Made by a program: the position numbers and the translations under genes
Part shown: positions 25,751 through 34,647 of the stretch, piece by piece
Layout of the letters: each line of letters opens with the position of its first letter
How positions within the stretch are numbered: the first letter of the stretch is position 1
The notes under the pieces: generated by a model
The model's database searches: none
Told to the model about the DNA's origin: nothing
What the model saw: the letters and a program-made list of their open reading frames with translations, nothing else
Assembly: GCF_000331105.1 (NCBI RefSeq)
Contig: NC_020054.1
Coordinates: 3,718,478 to 3,782,477 of the forward strand
DNA length: 64,000 nucleotides
Source: Fibrella aestuarina BUZ 2
GTDB lineage: Bacteria; Bacteroidota; Bacteroidia; Cytophagales; Spirosomataceae
Reading direction: 5' to 3'

Positions 25751-27856
25751 CTACACCATTCGCAGGAGGATCGATGACCGCTCGGGTACCATGAAAGGCG
25801 TTTTTACATCCACACGCTCACCGCTTTCGACGGTGCCCTGGTAGGTGTCAACGATCACTTCGTAGTGGGTGCGCGCCTTGTGCGGAGCGGGCAGCGTAAA
25901 CGGAATCGGCTCCCAGTAGCTGTTCAGAATCCAGAGCAGTTTGGAGCTACCCTCTTTGGTTTCGTTGATCAACGTACCTGATTCGTCCTGCTCGTCGACC
26001 CGGGCTCCGTCGATCCACAGGGCGAGGCAACGGGTATCGCCGTTGGCGTAGTCCTGCTCGGTGAATACTTCGCCGTCGGGTCGCAGCCAGTCAATCTGCT
26101 CCGTGTCGTAGAACTTGCGACGACTCAACAACGGGTATTTCAAACGTACCTGCGCCAGCTGACTCACGTAGTCGAACAGTTGCTGATTCTTTTCCTCCCA
26201 ATTCCAGTTGAACCAGCTGATGTCGCTGTCCTGGTTGTAGCCGTTGTTGTTACCATGCTGGGTACGTCCGTATTCGTCGCCCATCATAAACATCGGAGCC
26301 CCTTGGCTCAGCAACAGCGTCGTCATGAAATTACGCTTCTGGCGTTCGCGGGCGGCGTTGATGTCGGCGTCATCGGTTGGGCCTTCCACGCCCATGTTCC
26401 AGCTTTCGTTGTTGCTCTCGCCGTCGTTGTTGTTTTCGCCGTTGGCCTCGTTGTGCTTTTCGTTGTAGCTAACCAGGTCATTCAGCGTAAAGCCGTCGTG
26501 CGCAATGATGAAGTTCACGCTGTTGCCGGGGCCACGTCCGTCGGCGTAGAGGTCGGGGCTACCCAGCAACCGTAACGTCATTTCGTGCGCCTGCCCTTCG
26601 TCGCCTTTCCAGAACTTCCGTACGCAATCGCGGTATTTGCCGTTCCACTCCGACCAACGTACCGGGAACTGCCCGACGTGGTATGACCCGATATCCCAGG
26701 GCTCGGCGATGAGCTTAACCTGGCTCAGCGTGGGGTCCTGATTGACCGTGTCGAGGAACGACGAAACGTTGTCGCCCAATTCGCGAATCAGCGCCGAAGC
26801 CAGATCGAACCGGAAGCCATCTACGTGCATTTCCTGCACCCAATAGCGCAGGCTGTCCATCACCACCCGCAGCGTTTGGGGATGCGTGAGGTTGAAGGTG
26901 TTGCCCGTACCGGTGTGGTTCATGTAAAACTGAGGCTGCTCGGGCACGGTATGGTAATATACCCGGTTGTCGATGCCTTTGAACGACAGGGTGGGGCCCA
27001 TCTCATTGCCTTCGGCAGTGTGGTTGTAGACCACGTCGAGAATCACCTCGATGCCAGCCGCGTGCAGGTTTTTAACCATCTGCTTGAACTCATGCACCAC
27101 GTTGTCGCTGGAGGCGTAGCCGTTGTGCGGCGCAAAAAAGCCAATGCTGTTGTAGCCCCAGTAACTTTCGTTGGTGAACTGGTGCACGGGTAGTAACTCG
27201 ACCGCCGTAACACCCAGCTTTTGCAGATACTCGATCGCCTCCGGCGTGCCCAACGCGGCATACGAACCCCGGATGCCACCGTCGATGGTCGGGTGCTGGT
27301 AGGTGAAGCCTTTCACGTGCATCTCATACACCATCGACTTGTGCATGGGCGTACGGGGTGCCTGATCGTCGCCCCAGTCGAAGGCGGCCGAGTCGATCAC
27401 TACACTTTTTGGCGCCACTTTACCGCTGTCAACCTCGCTCATTTCGCGATAACGGTCTTCAGCTTCGCTTTCGTGGTTGTAGCCGAGCGTATCGACTTCA
27501 CCGCCTACGGTGCCGTGGATTTCGCGGGCGTAGGGGTCGAGCAGTAGTTTGTTGGCGTTGAAATAATGCCCCTCTTCGGGTGCATAGGGGCCATCGACCC
27601 GGTAGCCATACAACTGGCCGGGACGAACGCCTTCAAGGTAAATGTGCCAGACATTCTCGGTCTTTTCGGTTAGTTCGATGCGATGCGTTTCGTGTTCGCC
27701 CCGTTTTGAGCTGAACAGACAAAGGGATACGCTGGTCGCGTGTTCGCTGTAAATAGAGAAATTAACGCCCTGTTCGTCGACAGTGGCACCCAGCGGATAG
27801 GGCTGGCCGGGCCGCGACGGAATGGTAGGCGCCGAAGCCATTTTATGTGTAATCAT
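25751..27856 (-). CDS. glgX: Glycogen debranching enzyme GlgX (isoamylase type)
   Basis: A 701-residue GH13 enzyme that removes alpha-1,6 branches from phosphorylase-trimmed glycogen. An N-terminal CBM48 domain (PLGATVDEQGVNFSIYSEHA) is followed by GYRVDGPYAPEEGHYFN. The catalytic barrel shows ILDVVYNHTAEG (region I), DGFRFDLAS (nucleophile Asp), LIAEPWDIG (acid/base Glu) and IIAHDGFTLND. The ATG at 27856 is chosen; the longer open frame upstream lacks family similarity. There is no signal peptide, so it is cytoplasmic. It stands alone, with no other glycogen gene adjacent. Confidence 0.95.
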   Translation of the reverse strand: MITHKMASAPTIPSRPGQPYPLGATVDEQGVNFSIYSEHATSVSLCLFSSKRGEHETHRIELTEKTENVWHIYLEGVRPGQLYGYRVDGPYAPEEGHYFNANKLLLDPYAREIHGTVGGEVDTLGYNHESEAEDRYREMSEVDSGKVAPKSVVIDSAAFDWGDDQAPRTPMHKSMVYEMHVKGFTYQHPTIDGGIRGSYAALGTPEAIEYLQKLGVTAVELLPVHQFTNESYWGYNSIGFFAPHNGYASSDNVVHEFKQMVKNLHAAGIEVILDVVYNHTAEGNEMGPTLSFKGIDNRVYYHTVPEQPQFYMNHTGTGNTFNLTHPQTLRVVMDSLRYWVQEMHVDGFRFDLASALIRELGDNVSSFLDTVNQDPTLSQVKLIAEPWDIGSYHVGQFPVRWSEWNGKYRDCVRKFWKGDEGQAHEMTLRLLGSPDLYADGRGPGNSVNFIIAHDGFTLNDLVSYNEKHNEANGENNNDGESNNESWNMGVEGPTDDADINAARERQKRNFMTTLLLSQGAPMFMMGDEYGRTQHGNNNGYNQDSDISWFNWNWEEKNQQLFDYVSQLAQVRLKYPLLSRRKFYDTEQIDWLRPDGEVFTEQDYANGDTRCLALWIDGARVDEQDESGTLINETKEGSSKLLWILNSYWEPIPFTLPAPHKARTHYEVIVDTYQGTVESGERVDVKTPFMVPERSSILLRMV

Positions 27857-28002
27857 AACGGTTGAAGACTTGGTAGAAATTACCAATAAATAAACCGCCC
27901 GGCCGGGCCCATTGTTTGGGAATTGACGCGCCTTTTCGGCTTTTTCAGGGAAACACAAACCGGCAATTGGACTAACCTCAACTAGAGGTCAGAAACCCCT
28001 AA

Positions 28003-28036
28003 AACAAAAAAGCCTGCACTCACAGAGTGCAGGCTT
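28003..28036 (-). terminator. Intrinsic terminator downstream of the DUF2383 gene
   Basis: On the minus strand AAAGCCTGCACTC, a 3-base loop and GAGTGCAGGCTTT are followed by TTTGTTTT. It begins 17 bases beyond the stop at 28054. Confidence 0.9.
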
Positions 28037-28053
28037 TCCGATCCCACCATTCA

Positions 28054-28509
28054 CTACACTACCAAAGCCAAGCGTCCCATTGTTGCATGGGCCGACTCGA
28101 CTTTACTCTTCTGGCGAAGCAGCAACTCACGGGTACTAGCCGCGATGTCGGTCTGCTCAAGCACATCTCTATATTCGTCGAGGGCTTCGGCATCGCCGCG
28201 CTGACATTCTTCAGCAACGGCTTTGTCGGTACTGCCCGATACGGCACTTTTGATATTGATCCAGGCGCGGTGCAGATCAGAAGCCAGGCTGGTGCCGCCT
28301 TCCGGATCGCCGCCCAGCGCGCGGATCTCCCGATCAAGTTCCTGACCGAATTCGGCGCGTTCCCGCGACTGAGCCAGAAACAGGCTCTTCAATTCGGCAT
28401 CTTTAACGTTTTCTGCGGCCTCCTGATAGCCTTTCTCGGCATCATGGGCGCTTGTCAGCAACTTGTTCAGTTGGTCGAGGACTTCGCCCCGGGTTTCTTT
28501 AACATTCAT
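28054..28509 (-). CDS. DUF2383 (PA2169-type) four-helix-bundle protein
   Basis: A 151-residue all-helical protein of the ferritin-like PA2169 family. Conserved blocks are LLTSAHDAEKGYQEAAENV, LKSLFLAQSRERAEFGQEL and LGGDPEGGTSLASDLHRAW. Members are commonly linked to stress and general-stress regulons, with no known reaction. The ATG at 28509 is preferred over a GTG at 28530. Its own terminator follows. Confidence 0.9.
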   Translation of the reverse strand: MNVKETRGEVLDQLNKLLTSAHDAEKGYQEAAENVKDAELKSLFLAQSRERAEFGQELDREIRALGGDPEGGTSLASDLHRAWINIKSAVSGSTDKAVAEECQRGDAEALDEYRDVLEQTDIAASTRELLLRQKSKVESAHATMGRLALVV

Positions 28510-28650
28510 AGCGTTGATTATTGATTGCACAATGTAGACTGAAAAATGGATACTCTATAGGAAAACTGCCAACGAAGCTATTAAAAGCTAAAAATCGAGC
28601 AACTGGCATTTCTTACTGTCCATTCTCTCGCTTACACCTTGCGGTTACTA

Positions 28651-28998
28651 TCATTTCTGGGGATCGTGCCCCCAGTTTTTCAGGGAAAAAAGCCAGTTAC
28701 TACCTGCTACCTCCTGCGGCTTTTGGGCCGAGTGGCGGCGCACGTAACTGATTACCTTGCGCATGTGGGCGTAGTCGTCGTTGGTCAGATCGGCCTTTTT
28801 CGTATTCAGAATCCGGATGATCTTTTTTCCTGACTGATGCCCAACCGATTCGGCGGCGTCATCGTCTTTCTGGCCAACCTTCTTCGAGTCATCGGTATCC
28901 AGCCACTTCTCCAGCGCAGCAGCTGTCATATTAACAACTTCGTTGAATTCGTCGTATACCTCTTTCTTTTCCTGATCGTCGAGTGTTGCCGTTGCCAT
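28651..28998 (-). CDS. DUF3140 domain protein
   Basis: A 115-residue soluble protein matching DUF3140. The N-terminal helix EVYDEFNEVVNMTAAALEKWL is followed by ESVGHQSGKKIIRIL and KKADLTNDDYAHMRKVISYV. Family members are small, mostly helical and sometimes called DNA-binding, without proof. It lies in the stress-type cluster between the DUF2383 and OmpA-like genes, with a separate transcription start likely. Confidence 0.88.
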   Translation of the reverse strand: MATATLDDQEKKEVYDEFNEVVNMTAAALEKWLDTDDSKKVGQKDDDAAESVGHQSGKKIIRILNTKKADLTNDDYAHMRKVISYVRRHSAQKPQEVAGSNWLFSLKNWGHDPQK

Positions 28999-29025
28999 GA
29001 CTTAGCCTGTTCTAGTTAACGTTGC

Positions 29026-29095
29026 CTACTTACCGTTCATTGTTTCCTCTGTTCGATATTGTTTCGACTTAAACGAAACAATGAACGATAAGTAG
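29026..29095. repeat. Long inverted repeat (21-bp arms, one mismatch)
   Basis: The arms 29026-29046 and 29075-29095 pair with one mismatch around 28 nt. The repeat lies between the stop of the OmpA-like gene (29108, minus) and the start of the DUF3140 gene (28998, minus). It is probably the 3'-end structure of the former. Confidence 0.8.
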
Positions 29096-29107
29096 TAAAC
29101 TTCTTGG

Positions 29108-29815
29108 TTATTCGATTTTGCCGTCTTTGGCATCGCGCTTCATCTTGTCATTAGCAAATACGGCGATATCGACCCGGCGGTTTTTTGAGCGGCCTGCCTC
29201 CGTGCTGTTATCAGCAACCGGCTGCGATTCGCCATAACCTTTCTCGTCAAGCCGGGCTCCTTTTACACCCACGCTTTTCAGGTAACTGGCTACAGCGTCG
29301 GCCCGCTCTTTAGAGAGTTTCAGGTTGTAATCGTCTGGGCCGGAGGCGTCGGCGTGCCCCTCGATCAGCACGTCGGTGTCGGGGTATTTTTCCAGCGTCT
29401 GGGCAAACTCAGCCAACTGACGCTTAGTGGCCTCTTTCAGGTCTGATTTGTTTACATCAAACAGAATATCTGAGCCAAAGGTGATTTTGATACCTTCACC
29501 GACCCGCTCGACAGTCGCGCCGGGTAGATCGCGCTTGAGTTCCTCGGCTTGCTTATCCATGCGGCGACCAATCACGGCACCGGCGGCACCGCCAACCGTA
29601 GCTCCGATAATGGCCCCTAATACTGTGTTTCCTGATTTACGGCCAATAACACCACCAGCTACCGCGCCCGCACCGACCCCAATGGCCGCACCGCGCTGCG
29701 TTTTGTTGGTGTTCTGCTTAACCGACTTACAACTCATCATAACATCGCTGGTGGTCAGGCTGGAAGCGAGCAACAGCGCTACCATACCTTTGCGATTGAC
29801 GTTCAACTTGTTCAT
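29108..29815 (-). CDS. OmpA family lipoprotein with glycine zipper
   Basis: A 235-residue outer-membrane-associated protein. The signal region ends with MMSCKS, a probable lipobox (Cys about 29). Next comes a glycine-zipper helix pair (GAAIGVGAGAVAGGVIG and GAIIGATVGGAAGAVIG), about 42-84. The C-terminal OmpA/MotB domain binds peptidoglycan and shows ILFDVNKSDLKE, EGHADASGPDDYN, LSKERADAV and SKNRRVDI. The layout is that of the YiaD group. It anchors the envelope to the cell wall. Confidence 0.93.
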   Translation of the reverse strand: MNKLNVNRKGMVALLLASSLTTSDVMMSCKSVKQNTNKTQRGAAIGVGAGAVAGGVIGRKSGNTVLGAIIGATVGGAAGAVIGRRMDKQAEELKRDLPGATVERVGEGIKITFGSDILFDVNKSDLKEATKRQLAEFAQTLEKYPDTDVLIEGHADASGPDDYNLKLSKERADAVASYLKSVGVKGARLDEKGYGESQPVADNSTEAGRSKNRRVDIAVFANDKMKRDAKDGKIE

Positions 29816-30035
29816 AACGTGATAGTGAATTTGATTTAGCCATATATAGCCAAATCATGTACCACATCTGGTCGAAGACGAAAAAAAGCCGTAAGTAACT
29901 CGCTACCAATCTAACAATGAGTTGGTTAGAGTATCGCTGGAAGGCGGTCGCAACGGACTCGGGTAGCGACCTGACTATACCATAAGATCGCCAATTTGTG
30001 GAAAATATTCTACAAGAATTGTAGACTAGTACGCA
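29816..30035. other. Intergenic region with small dyads
   Basis: About 220 bases between the LytTR gene stop and the OmpA-like start. It includes the dyad TCTACAAGAATTGTAGA at 30009-30025, just downstream of the LytTR stop, and a 6-bp stem GGTCGC/GCGACC at 29946-29971. Neither is followed by a clear T tract. No gene is seen. Confidence 0.5.
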
Positions 30036-30788
30036 TCAACCGTGCAGGCGGCTCAGGAACTGTTCTTTGAAGTGACGCCCCAGCGGAATCGTCCGTTCAC
30101 CAACGCGGATTTCGTTGTCATCGAACGTGTCAACCCGCTCTGTATTAACGGCATAGGAGCGGTGTACCCGAACCAGCGACGAATATTCGATCTTGTCCAG
30201 CACCGCCGAGAGGGACAGCCGCAGCGAGTATTTCTTGGTGTCGGTCAGGAAGGTCGTGTAGATATCGTCGGCTTCCAGGATCTGAATGTCCTTGAGGAAA
30301 ATTTTGATGAACTGATAGCCCTGTTTGATGAAAATGTGCTGCCCCATTTTCAGGATCAATTCGCGGTTAGTCGATTCGCCGCTGCTGGCAGTCGTCGGGC
30401 TCGCGGCCGGCGTCTTGTCGGTTCGGCTTAGGTTATTGATCGCGATGTCGATCGCCAACCGGAGGTTCATGAGGTTGTAGGGTTTGGTCAGGTAGGCGAC
30501 CGGGAAGGTTTGTTTGGCGCGCGCCACTGTTTCGGCATCGGAATAGGCCGTGAGGTAAATAACCGGTACCGGGCGGATGTCATTGATGCGGCGGGCGGTT
30601 TCGATGCCGTCAAATTCGCCTTTAATCGTAATGTCGCACAGAATGAGGTCGACATCGTTGTTCCGAAACAGGTCGATGGCTTTGAGGCCGTTGTTGGCAA
30701 TGCCCACGACGGTATAGCCTTCTGATTCCAGGTGATCGCAGAGCGTCATGGCCAGAATGGCCTCATCTTCAACGATTAAGAGATTCAT
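30036..30788 (-). CDS. LytTR-type response regulator
   Basis: A 250-residue regulator. The receiver domain (1-120) has acidic residues Glu7 and Asp8, phospho-acceptor Asp52 in LILCDIT and Lys in AYLTKPYN. A Ser/Thr-rich linker of about 25 residues follows. The LytTR DNA-binding domain (about 150-250) shows IFLKDIQILEADDIYTTFL, LVRVHRSYAVN and IPLGRHFKEQF. The ATG at 30788 starts the receiver; a longer frame from 30830 is possible. It lies downstream of two HisKA_2-type kinases on the same strand, so the three genes probably form one signalling unit. The target genes are unknown. Confidence 0.94.
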   Translation of the reverse strand: MNLLIVEDEAILAMTLCDHLESEGYTVVGIANNGLKAIDLFRNNDVDLILCDITIKGEFDGIETARRINDIRPVPVIYLTAYSDAETVARAKQTFPVAYLTKPYNLMNLRLAIDIAINNLSRTDKTPAASPTTASSGESTNRELILKMGQHIFIKQGYQFIKIFLKDIQILEADDIYTTFLTDTKKYSLRLSLSAVLDKIEYSSLVRVHRSYAVNTERVDTFDDNEIRVGERTIPLGRHFKEQFLSRLHG

Positions 30789-30875
30789 ACAAAGAGGAAG
30801 TCGCTTTTCATTCATCGAAACTAACGCCATCTGCTTGCCTCAGGCGCGTTAGTCTCCATTCAATCCGGCGCCAAG

Positions 30876-31676
30876 TTACTGTTGGATATGTAAACGAAAA
30901 TGGAGTCCCTGCCCGGGCAGCATAACGCAGTTGCCGCCAATCTGTTGCGACAGGCCCTCGATGAGCCGTTTCGGGAGTGGTACGCCCGCCCGTGACCATC
31001 GGGTAGGGTGGGTGTCGAGCCCGGGCCCCTGATCCAGCAACTCGAGGAGCCAGCCATTTTGCTGTTTCAGACTAATGGTGACAGCGGGGGGCTTGGGGGC
31101 GGCATGGTGCGTGGCGTCGGTGAGTAACTCGTGCAGAATTAGTCCCACCGGCAGGGCCAGGTCGGCGTTCAGTTCATCCGTATCGAGTTGTAGCGCCAAC
31201 TGAGGGCATACCGGCTGTTGCGTCAGCGACTGATACAGGCTACAGACATATTGCCGAAGGTTAATGTCGGTGGGTTGCCCGCCCAAATAGAGTCGTTCCT
31301 GCAAGAGTGCTACCGACCGGGTTCGGCTGATACTCTGTTGCAGCGACCAACGAGCCGCCGGTTCGTGGGTTTGACCCAACTGCAGTTCGAGCAGCCCGAT
31401 GGTGATGGCCAGGTTGGTGTTGACCCGGTGGCTAAGTTCGCGCTGCAGAATTGCCAGATGAGCCGATTGCTGCCCTAGCTGGTAACGTACCTGGCGGAGC
31501 TGATAACCAAGCGCCAGGCAGATCATCGCCAGCACCCCACCAGATAACAGCCAGTAATGCCAGTATGTGGGCGGAAGCAGCGTCATGGCAAAGAAGAGGT
31601 TGTGTTCGGCTACCAACCGTACAAAAACTAGGTAGCCGTGGACAATAAGCACAAAAGAAGCGACTCCTGCCGCCAC
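30876..31676 (-). CDS. Degenerate HisKA_2-type histidine kinase (probable pseudokinase)
   Basis: A 266-residue protein with two N-terminal membrane helices (about 3-25 and 40-62), a dimerisation/phospho-acceptor segment LSHRVNTNLAITIG (His about 83) and a C-terminal ATPase-like domain. Compared with its neighbour (31727-33703), the N-box NELLTN has become HELLTD, losing both Asn that hold magnesium-ATP. The H-box HRVKNN has become HRVNTN. The DxGPG motif is kept (DQGPG). It may therefore act as a regulatory partner rather than an active kinase. The first start codon in frame is a GTG at 31676; the frame extends upstream without ATG, so the start is uncertain. Confidence 0.8.
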   Translation of the reverse strand: MAAGVASFVLIVHGYLVFVRLVAEHNLFFAMTLLPPTYWHYWLLSGGVLAMICLALGYQLRQVRYQLGQQSAHLAILQRELSHRVNTNLAITIGLLELQLGQTHEPAARWSLQQSISRTRSVALLQERLYLGGQPTDINLRQYVCSLYQSLTQQPVCPQLALQLDTDELNADLALPVGLILHELLTDATHHAAPKPPAVTISLKQQNGWLLELLDQGPGLDTHPTRWSRAGVPLPKRLIEGLSQQIGGNCVMLPGQGLHFRLHIQQ

Positions 31677-31726
31677 AATGTGGGTGAACAGCAGCTTCGT
31701 GAGTGTCAGAGACCAACGTTTGTTGG

Positions 31727-33703
31727 TCAGGCCATTTGCAGGGTATGCGCGGGAATCGTCAGCCGGACTTGCGTACCCGCCGACGTATCGATGGACAGGC
31801 GGGCGCCCAGCTGATCGCTGAGGCTGTAGATAAGACGGCGACCAAATGACGTTTTGCCCGCGTTATTCCAGGTCGCCGTGTTGAAGCCCGGTCCGTTATC
31901 CGCCAGTAGCAGGCAGAGATGAACGTCGTCGCGCCAGAGTTGCAGCGTCAGGTTAGGGCGCGTGGCCTGTGGGAAACCATATTTAAACGCGTTGGTCAGT
32001 AACTCGTTCATAATGAGGCCTAACGGAATCGCCACGTCGACGTCGACTTCGTCGATGTCGAGCCGGAGTGAGCGGGTCAACTCGGCGTCGGAATAGCCAT
32101 AGGCGTCGCTCAGGAATCCGATCAGGTCAAGCGAAAACTCCCGCAGATTGATGCGCGTGGTGGCGTCTGACTGATAGAGGCGCTGATGGATCAACGACAT
32201 TGCCTGCACTCGCTGCTGACTTTCGACGAACGCCTGCCGAACCGGTATGTCGCTGATGCGATTGGCCTGTAACTCGAGCAGACCGGACACCACGGCGAGG
32301 TTGTTTTTGACCCGGTGGTGCAGCTCGCGCATCAGAAGTTTGAGCTGCTCTGACTGCCGCTGCACTTCCGCCCGGCTGTTTCTGACGCGCTGATACAGCA
32401 GTAGAAGCAGGCCCGACAGCAACAGAAATACCCCTGCACCCACGCTGAGCCACACTATCTGCTGGGCGCGGCGCTCGTTTTCGTCGTTCAGGGTTTTGAT
32501 GATGTGGTGGTTTGTCTCGGTGTCGTAACGGGTTTGCAATTCGGCCCGGGCAAAATCGGCTTTGGCCCGGAGGCGGGACAGATCGCGGGCTTTGTCGGCT
32601 TCGATACGGGCCAGTTCGCCTTCGTGCTCGAGCTGAAGGCGCGTGCGGGTCTCGGCAAGTAAGCGATCCTTCTGCGCCGAAATTTCGGCCAGTTGGCGCG
32701 CCCGATCAGTGTCGAAACGGGCTTGCATGATCGTAATCTGGCGACTTTTGTCGGCCCGGAGGAGTGAGTCTTCAATTAGCTTCTGCTCTTCCAGCATCGC
32801 CAGCGCCTGTTGGTAGTTGCCCGCACCCCGATACGCTTTGTAGCTGATCATCAGTGTGTTAAACAGCCGGTGGGGGTCCTTAATGGCCCGGGAAAGCGTT
32901 ATGGCCCGGTCGGCATAGTCAACGGCTTTGGGGTAGTCGCGCAGGCGCTGGTAGGCGTTGCTCAGGTTCCGGTTGTTGTGCTCGAGGGCTGTTTTTTCGC
33001 CCAGCTTCGTGTTCAGCGCCAGCGCTTTAGTCAGGTGCTCAAGCGCCAGCTCGGGTTTGCCAATGTCGCAGAAGTATTGCCCCAGGTTCCCGTAAAGTAA
33101 AGCCAGCGTCGACAGGTCGCGGGGTATTAGCGTAGCCTGAATGGGTTCGAGCAGGGCAATAGCCCGCTGATAGGCTTTGTAAGCCGCGGGCAGGTTTTTA
33201 AGATCACGCTCAATAATGGCGATGGTATTCAGTGCATTGGCAATCTGAGCCGGTCGGGCATTAGTCGCTACAAACGCCGCGTGAGCCTGGTTGGCATAGG
33301 CCAGTGCCCGGCGGGTCAGTTCGGCCACGTGCTGGGAGTCGCCCATGCGTTTGTAGGTAAGCGCCAGCGTCTGGTACACAGTAGCGACGCCCACTTGATC
33401 CCGGAGCTGCTCGCGATACGATAACGCCTGCTGAAAATGACTGAGCGCCTCGGCATAATTGCCGCGATCGCGCTCTTCGAGGCCCAGGGTCAGATAGCCC
33501 TGAGCCATATCGGTGGGCTTGCCGGTTTGCCGACTCAGCGAAAACAACTGTTTGGCGTACCAGTACGACGAGTCGGGCCGCACAAACCGATGCGCTTGCC
33601 AGCGGGCGTAAATACCTGCAACCTGTGCTGAATCGGGCGGTGGAACGGTGGGATTCACCAACGTACCCAGCCCAATCAACAAACTACCGTAAAGTTGACT
33701 CAT
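31727..33703 (-). CDS. TPR-containing HisKA_2 sensor histidine kinase
   Basis: A 658-residue membrane kinase. An N-terminal hydrophobic segment is followed by about six TPR repeats (roughly 60-320), which would be periplasmic. A charged coiled coil (about 325-410) and a membrane helix at about 418-441 come next. The cytoplasmic part has HisKA_2 with LHHRVKNNLAVVSGLLELQ (about 460) and a HATPase with an intact N-box MNELLTNAFKYG and ADNGPGF. It probably phosphorylates the LytTR regulator two genes downstream. The second, degenerate kinase lies between them, with about 50 bases from this stop to its predicted start. Confidence 0.93.
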   Translation of the reverse strand: MSQLYGSLLIGLGTLVNPTVPPPDSAQVAGIYARWQAHRFVRPDSSYWYAKQLFSLSRQTGKPTDMAQGYLTLGLEERDRGNYAEALSHFQQALSYREQLRDQVGVATVYQTLALTYKRMGDSQHVAELTRRALAYANQAHAAFVATNARPAQIANALNTIAIIERDLKNLPAAYKAYQRAIALLEPIQATLIPRDLSTLALLYGNLGQYFCDIGKPELALEHLTKALALNTKLGEKTALEHNNRNLSNAYQRLRDYPKAVDYADRAITLSRAIKDPHRLFNTLMISYKAYRGAGNYQQALAMLEEQKLIEDSLLRADKSRQITIMQARFDTDRARQLAEISAQKDRLLAETRTRLQLEHEGELARIEADKARDLSRLRAKADFARAELQTRYDTETNHHIIKTLNDENERRAQQIVWLSVGAGVFLLLSGLLLLLYQRVRNSRAEVQRQSEQLKLLMRELHHRVKNNLAVVSGLLELQANRISDIPVRQAFVESQQRVQAMSLIHQRLYQSDATTRINLREFSLDLIGFLSDAYGYSDAELTRSLRLDIDEVDVDVAIPLGLIMNELLTNAFKYGFPQATRPNLTLQLWRDDVHLCLLLADNGPGFNTATWNNAGKTSFGRRLIYSLSDQLGARLSIDTSAGTQVRLTIPAHTLQMA

Positions 33704-33843
33704 CCAGAAAATGGTTAAGGTGTAGGTACGGTGAGGACTGCATGCGCGACTGGCCGCGAGTGTTCAATACACGAAGCTACGCAACTTCTAGTTAATAGCT
33801 TTGCCCGCTCTTACGAAGTAGTAAGGTACAATACAACAGGCTT

Positions 33844-34593
33844 TTATAACAATACCGTCAGGCCCGCTTGCTGATAAGCGGTCACTAACGCCGGATCGGC
33901 CCCGGCATCGGTGATGAGCACTTGCGCCAGCGTAAGCGGGGCAAACTGAAAATAGCTGGTTCGTTCGAGTTTAGAGGAATCGCAGAGCAGGTACGTATGC
34001 TCGGCCTGCGCCGCCATCTGCAGGGCTGTACTGGCTTCTTTCTCGCTGTTAGCACTGAGCCCGTGCTGACTCGATAGCCCGTCGACGCCGATGAAGGCCC
34101 GCTTGGCTCGATATTGCTGCATGTGTTGAGCGGCCATCAACCCATGAACCGCCTGCCGGTCGGCATCGACCTCGCCGCCGACCAGATTGATCGTGACGGA
34201 GGAGCCAAGCAACTCGCTCACAATGGGTAACGAATTGGTGATGATCTGGATGCGTTTGTGGCGGATGAACGGGCAGAGTTGAAAAACAGTACTGCCGCAG
34301 TCCAGAAAAACCGTGTCGCCTTCCTCGATCTGCTGGGCGGCCAACTGCGCGATGTGTACTTTCTGCTCGTATCGTTGGGCCGCCTTGTGTTCAAATCGGA
34401 AGGGCTGCGCCATATCCACCCGCATGGCCCCACCCCGCGTGCGGATGAGCAGACCCTGATCGGCCAATTGCACAAGGTCGCGCCGGATGGTCATCTCCGA
34501 GGCTTGTAACAGAGTAGCTAAGGTATGCACGTCGATCGAGCCGTGTTCCTCAAGGGCGGCCAGAATGCCTCGCGTCCGGTTTTGAAAATTCAT
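33844..34593 (-). CDS. DeoR family transcriptional regulator
   Basis: A 249-residue repressor. The N-terminal winged helix-turn-helix has LATLLQASEMTIRRDLVQL. The sugar-phosphate-sensing C-terminal domain shows FLDCGSTV, ITNSLPIV, NLVGGEVD, FIGVDGLSS and LLCDSSKL. It usually represses a nearby sugar gene and responds to a phosphorylated sugar; no sugar operon is adjacent. It is divergent from nudK across a 54-base gap rich in AACAAAA words, which may hold its own operator. Confidence 0.92.
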   Translation of the reverse strand: MNFQNRTRGILAALEEHGSIDVHTLATLLQASEMTIRRDLVQLADQGLLIRTRGGAMRVDMAQPFRFEHKAAQRYEQKVHIAQLAAQQIEEGDTVFLDCGSTVFQLCPFIRHKRIQIITNSLPIVSELLGSSVTINLVGGEVDADRQAVHGLMAAQHMQQYRAKRAFIGVDGLSSQHGLSANSEKEASTALQMAAQAEHTYLLCDSSKLERTSYFQFAPLTLAQVLITDAGADPALVTAYQQAGLTVLL

Positions 34594-34647
34594 GAATTAA
34601 GTCGTTGTTTGCACATAGTTGAACAAAATAAAACAAAAACGAACAAT

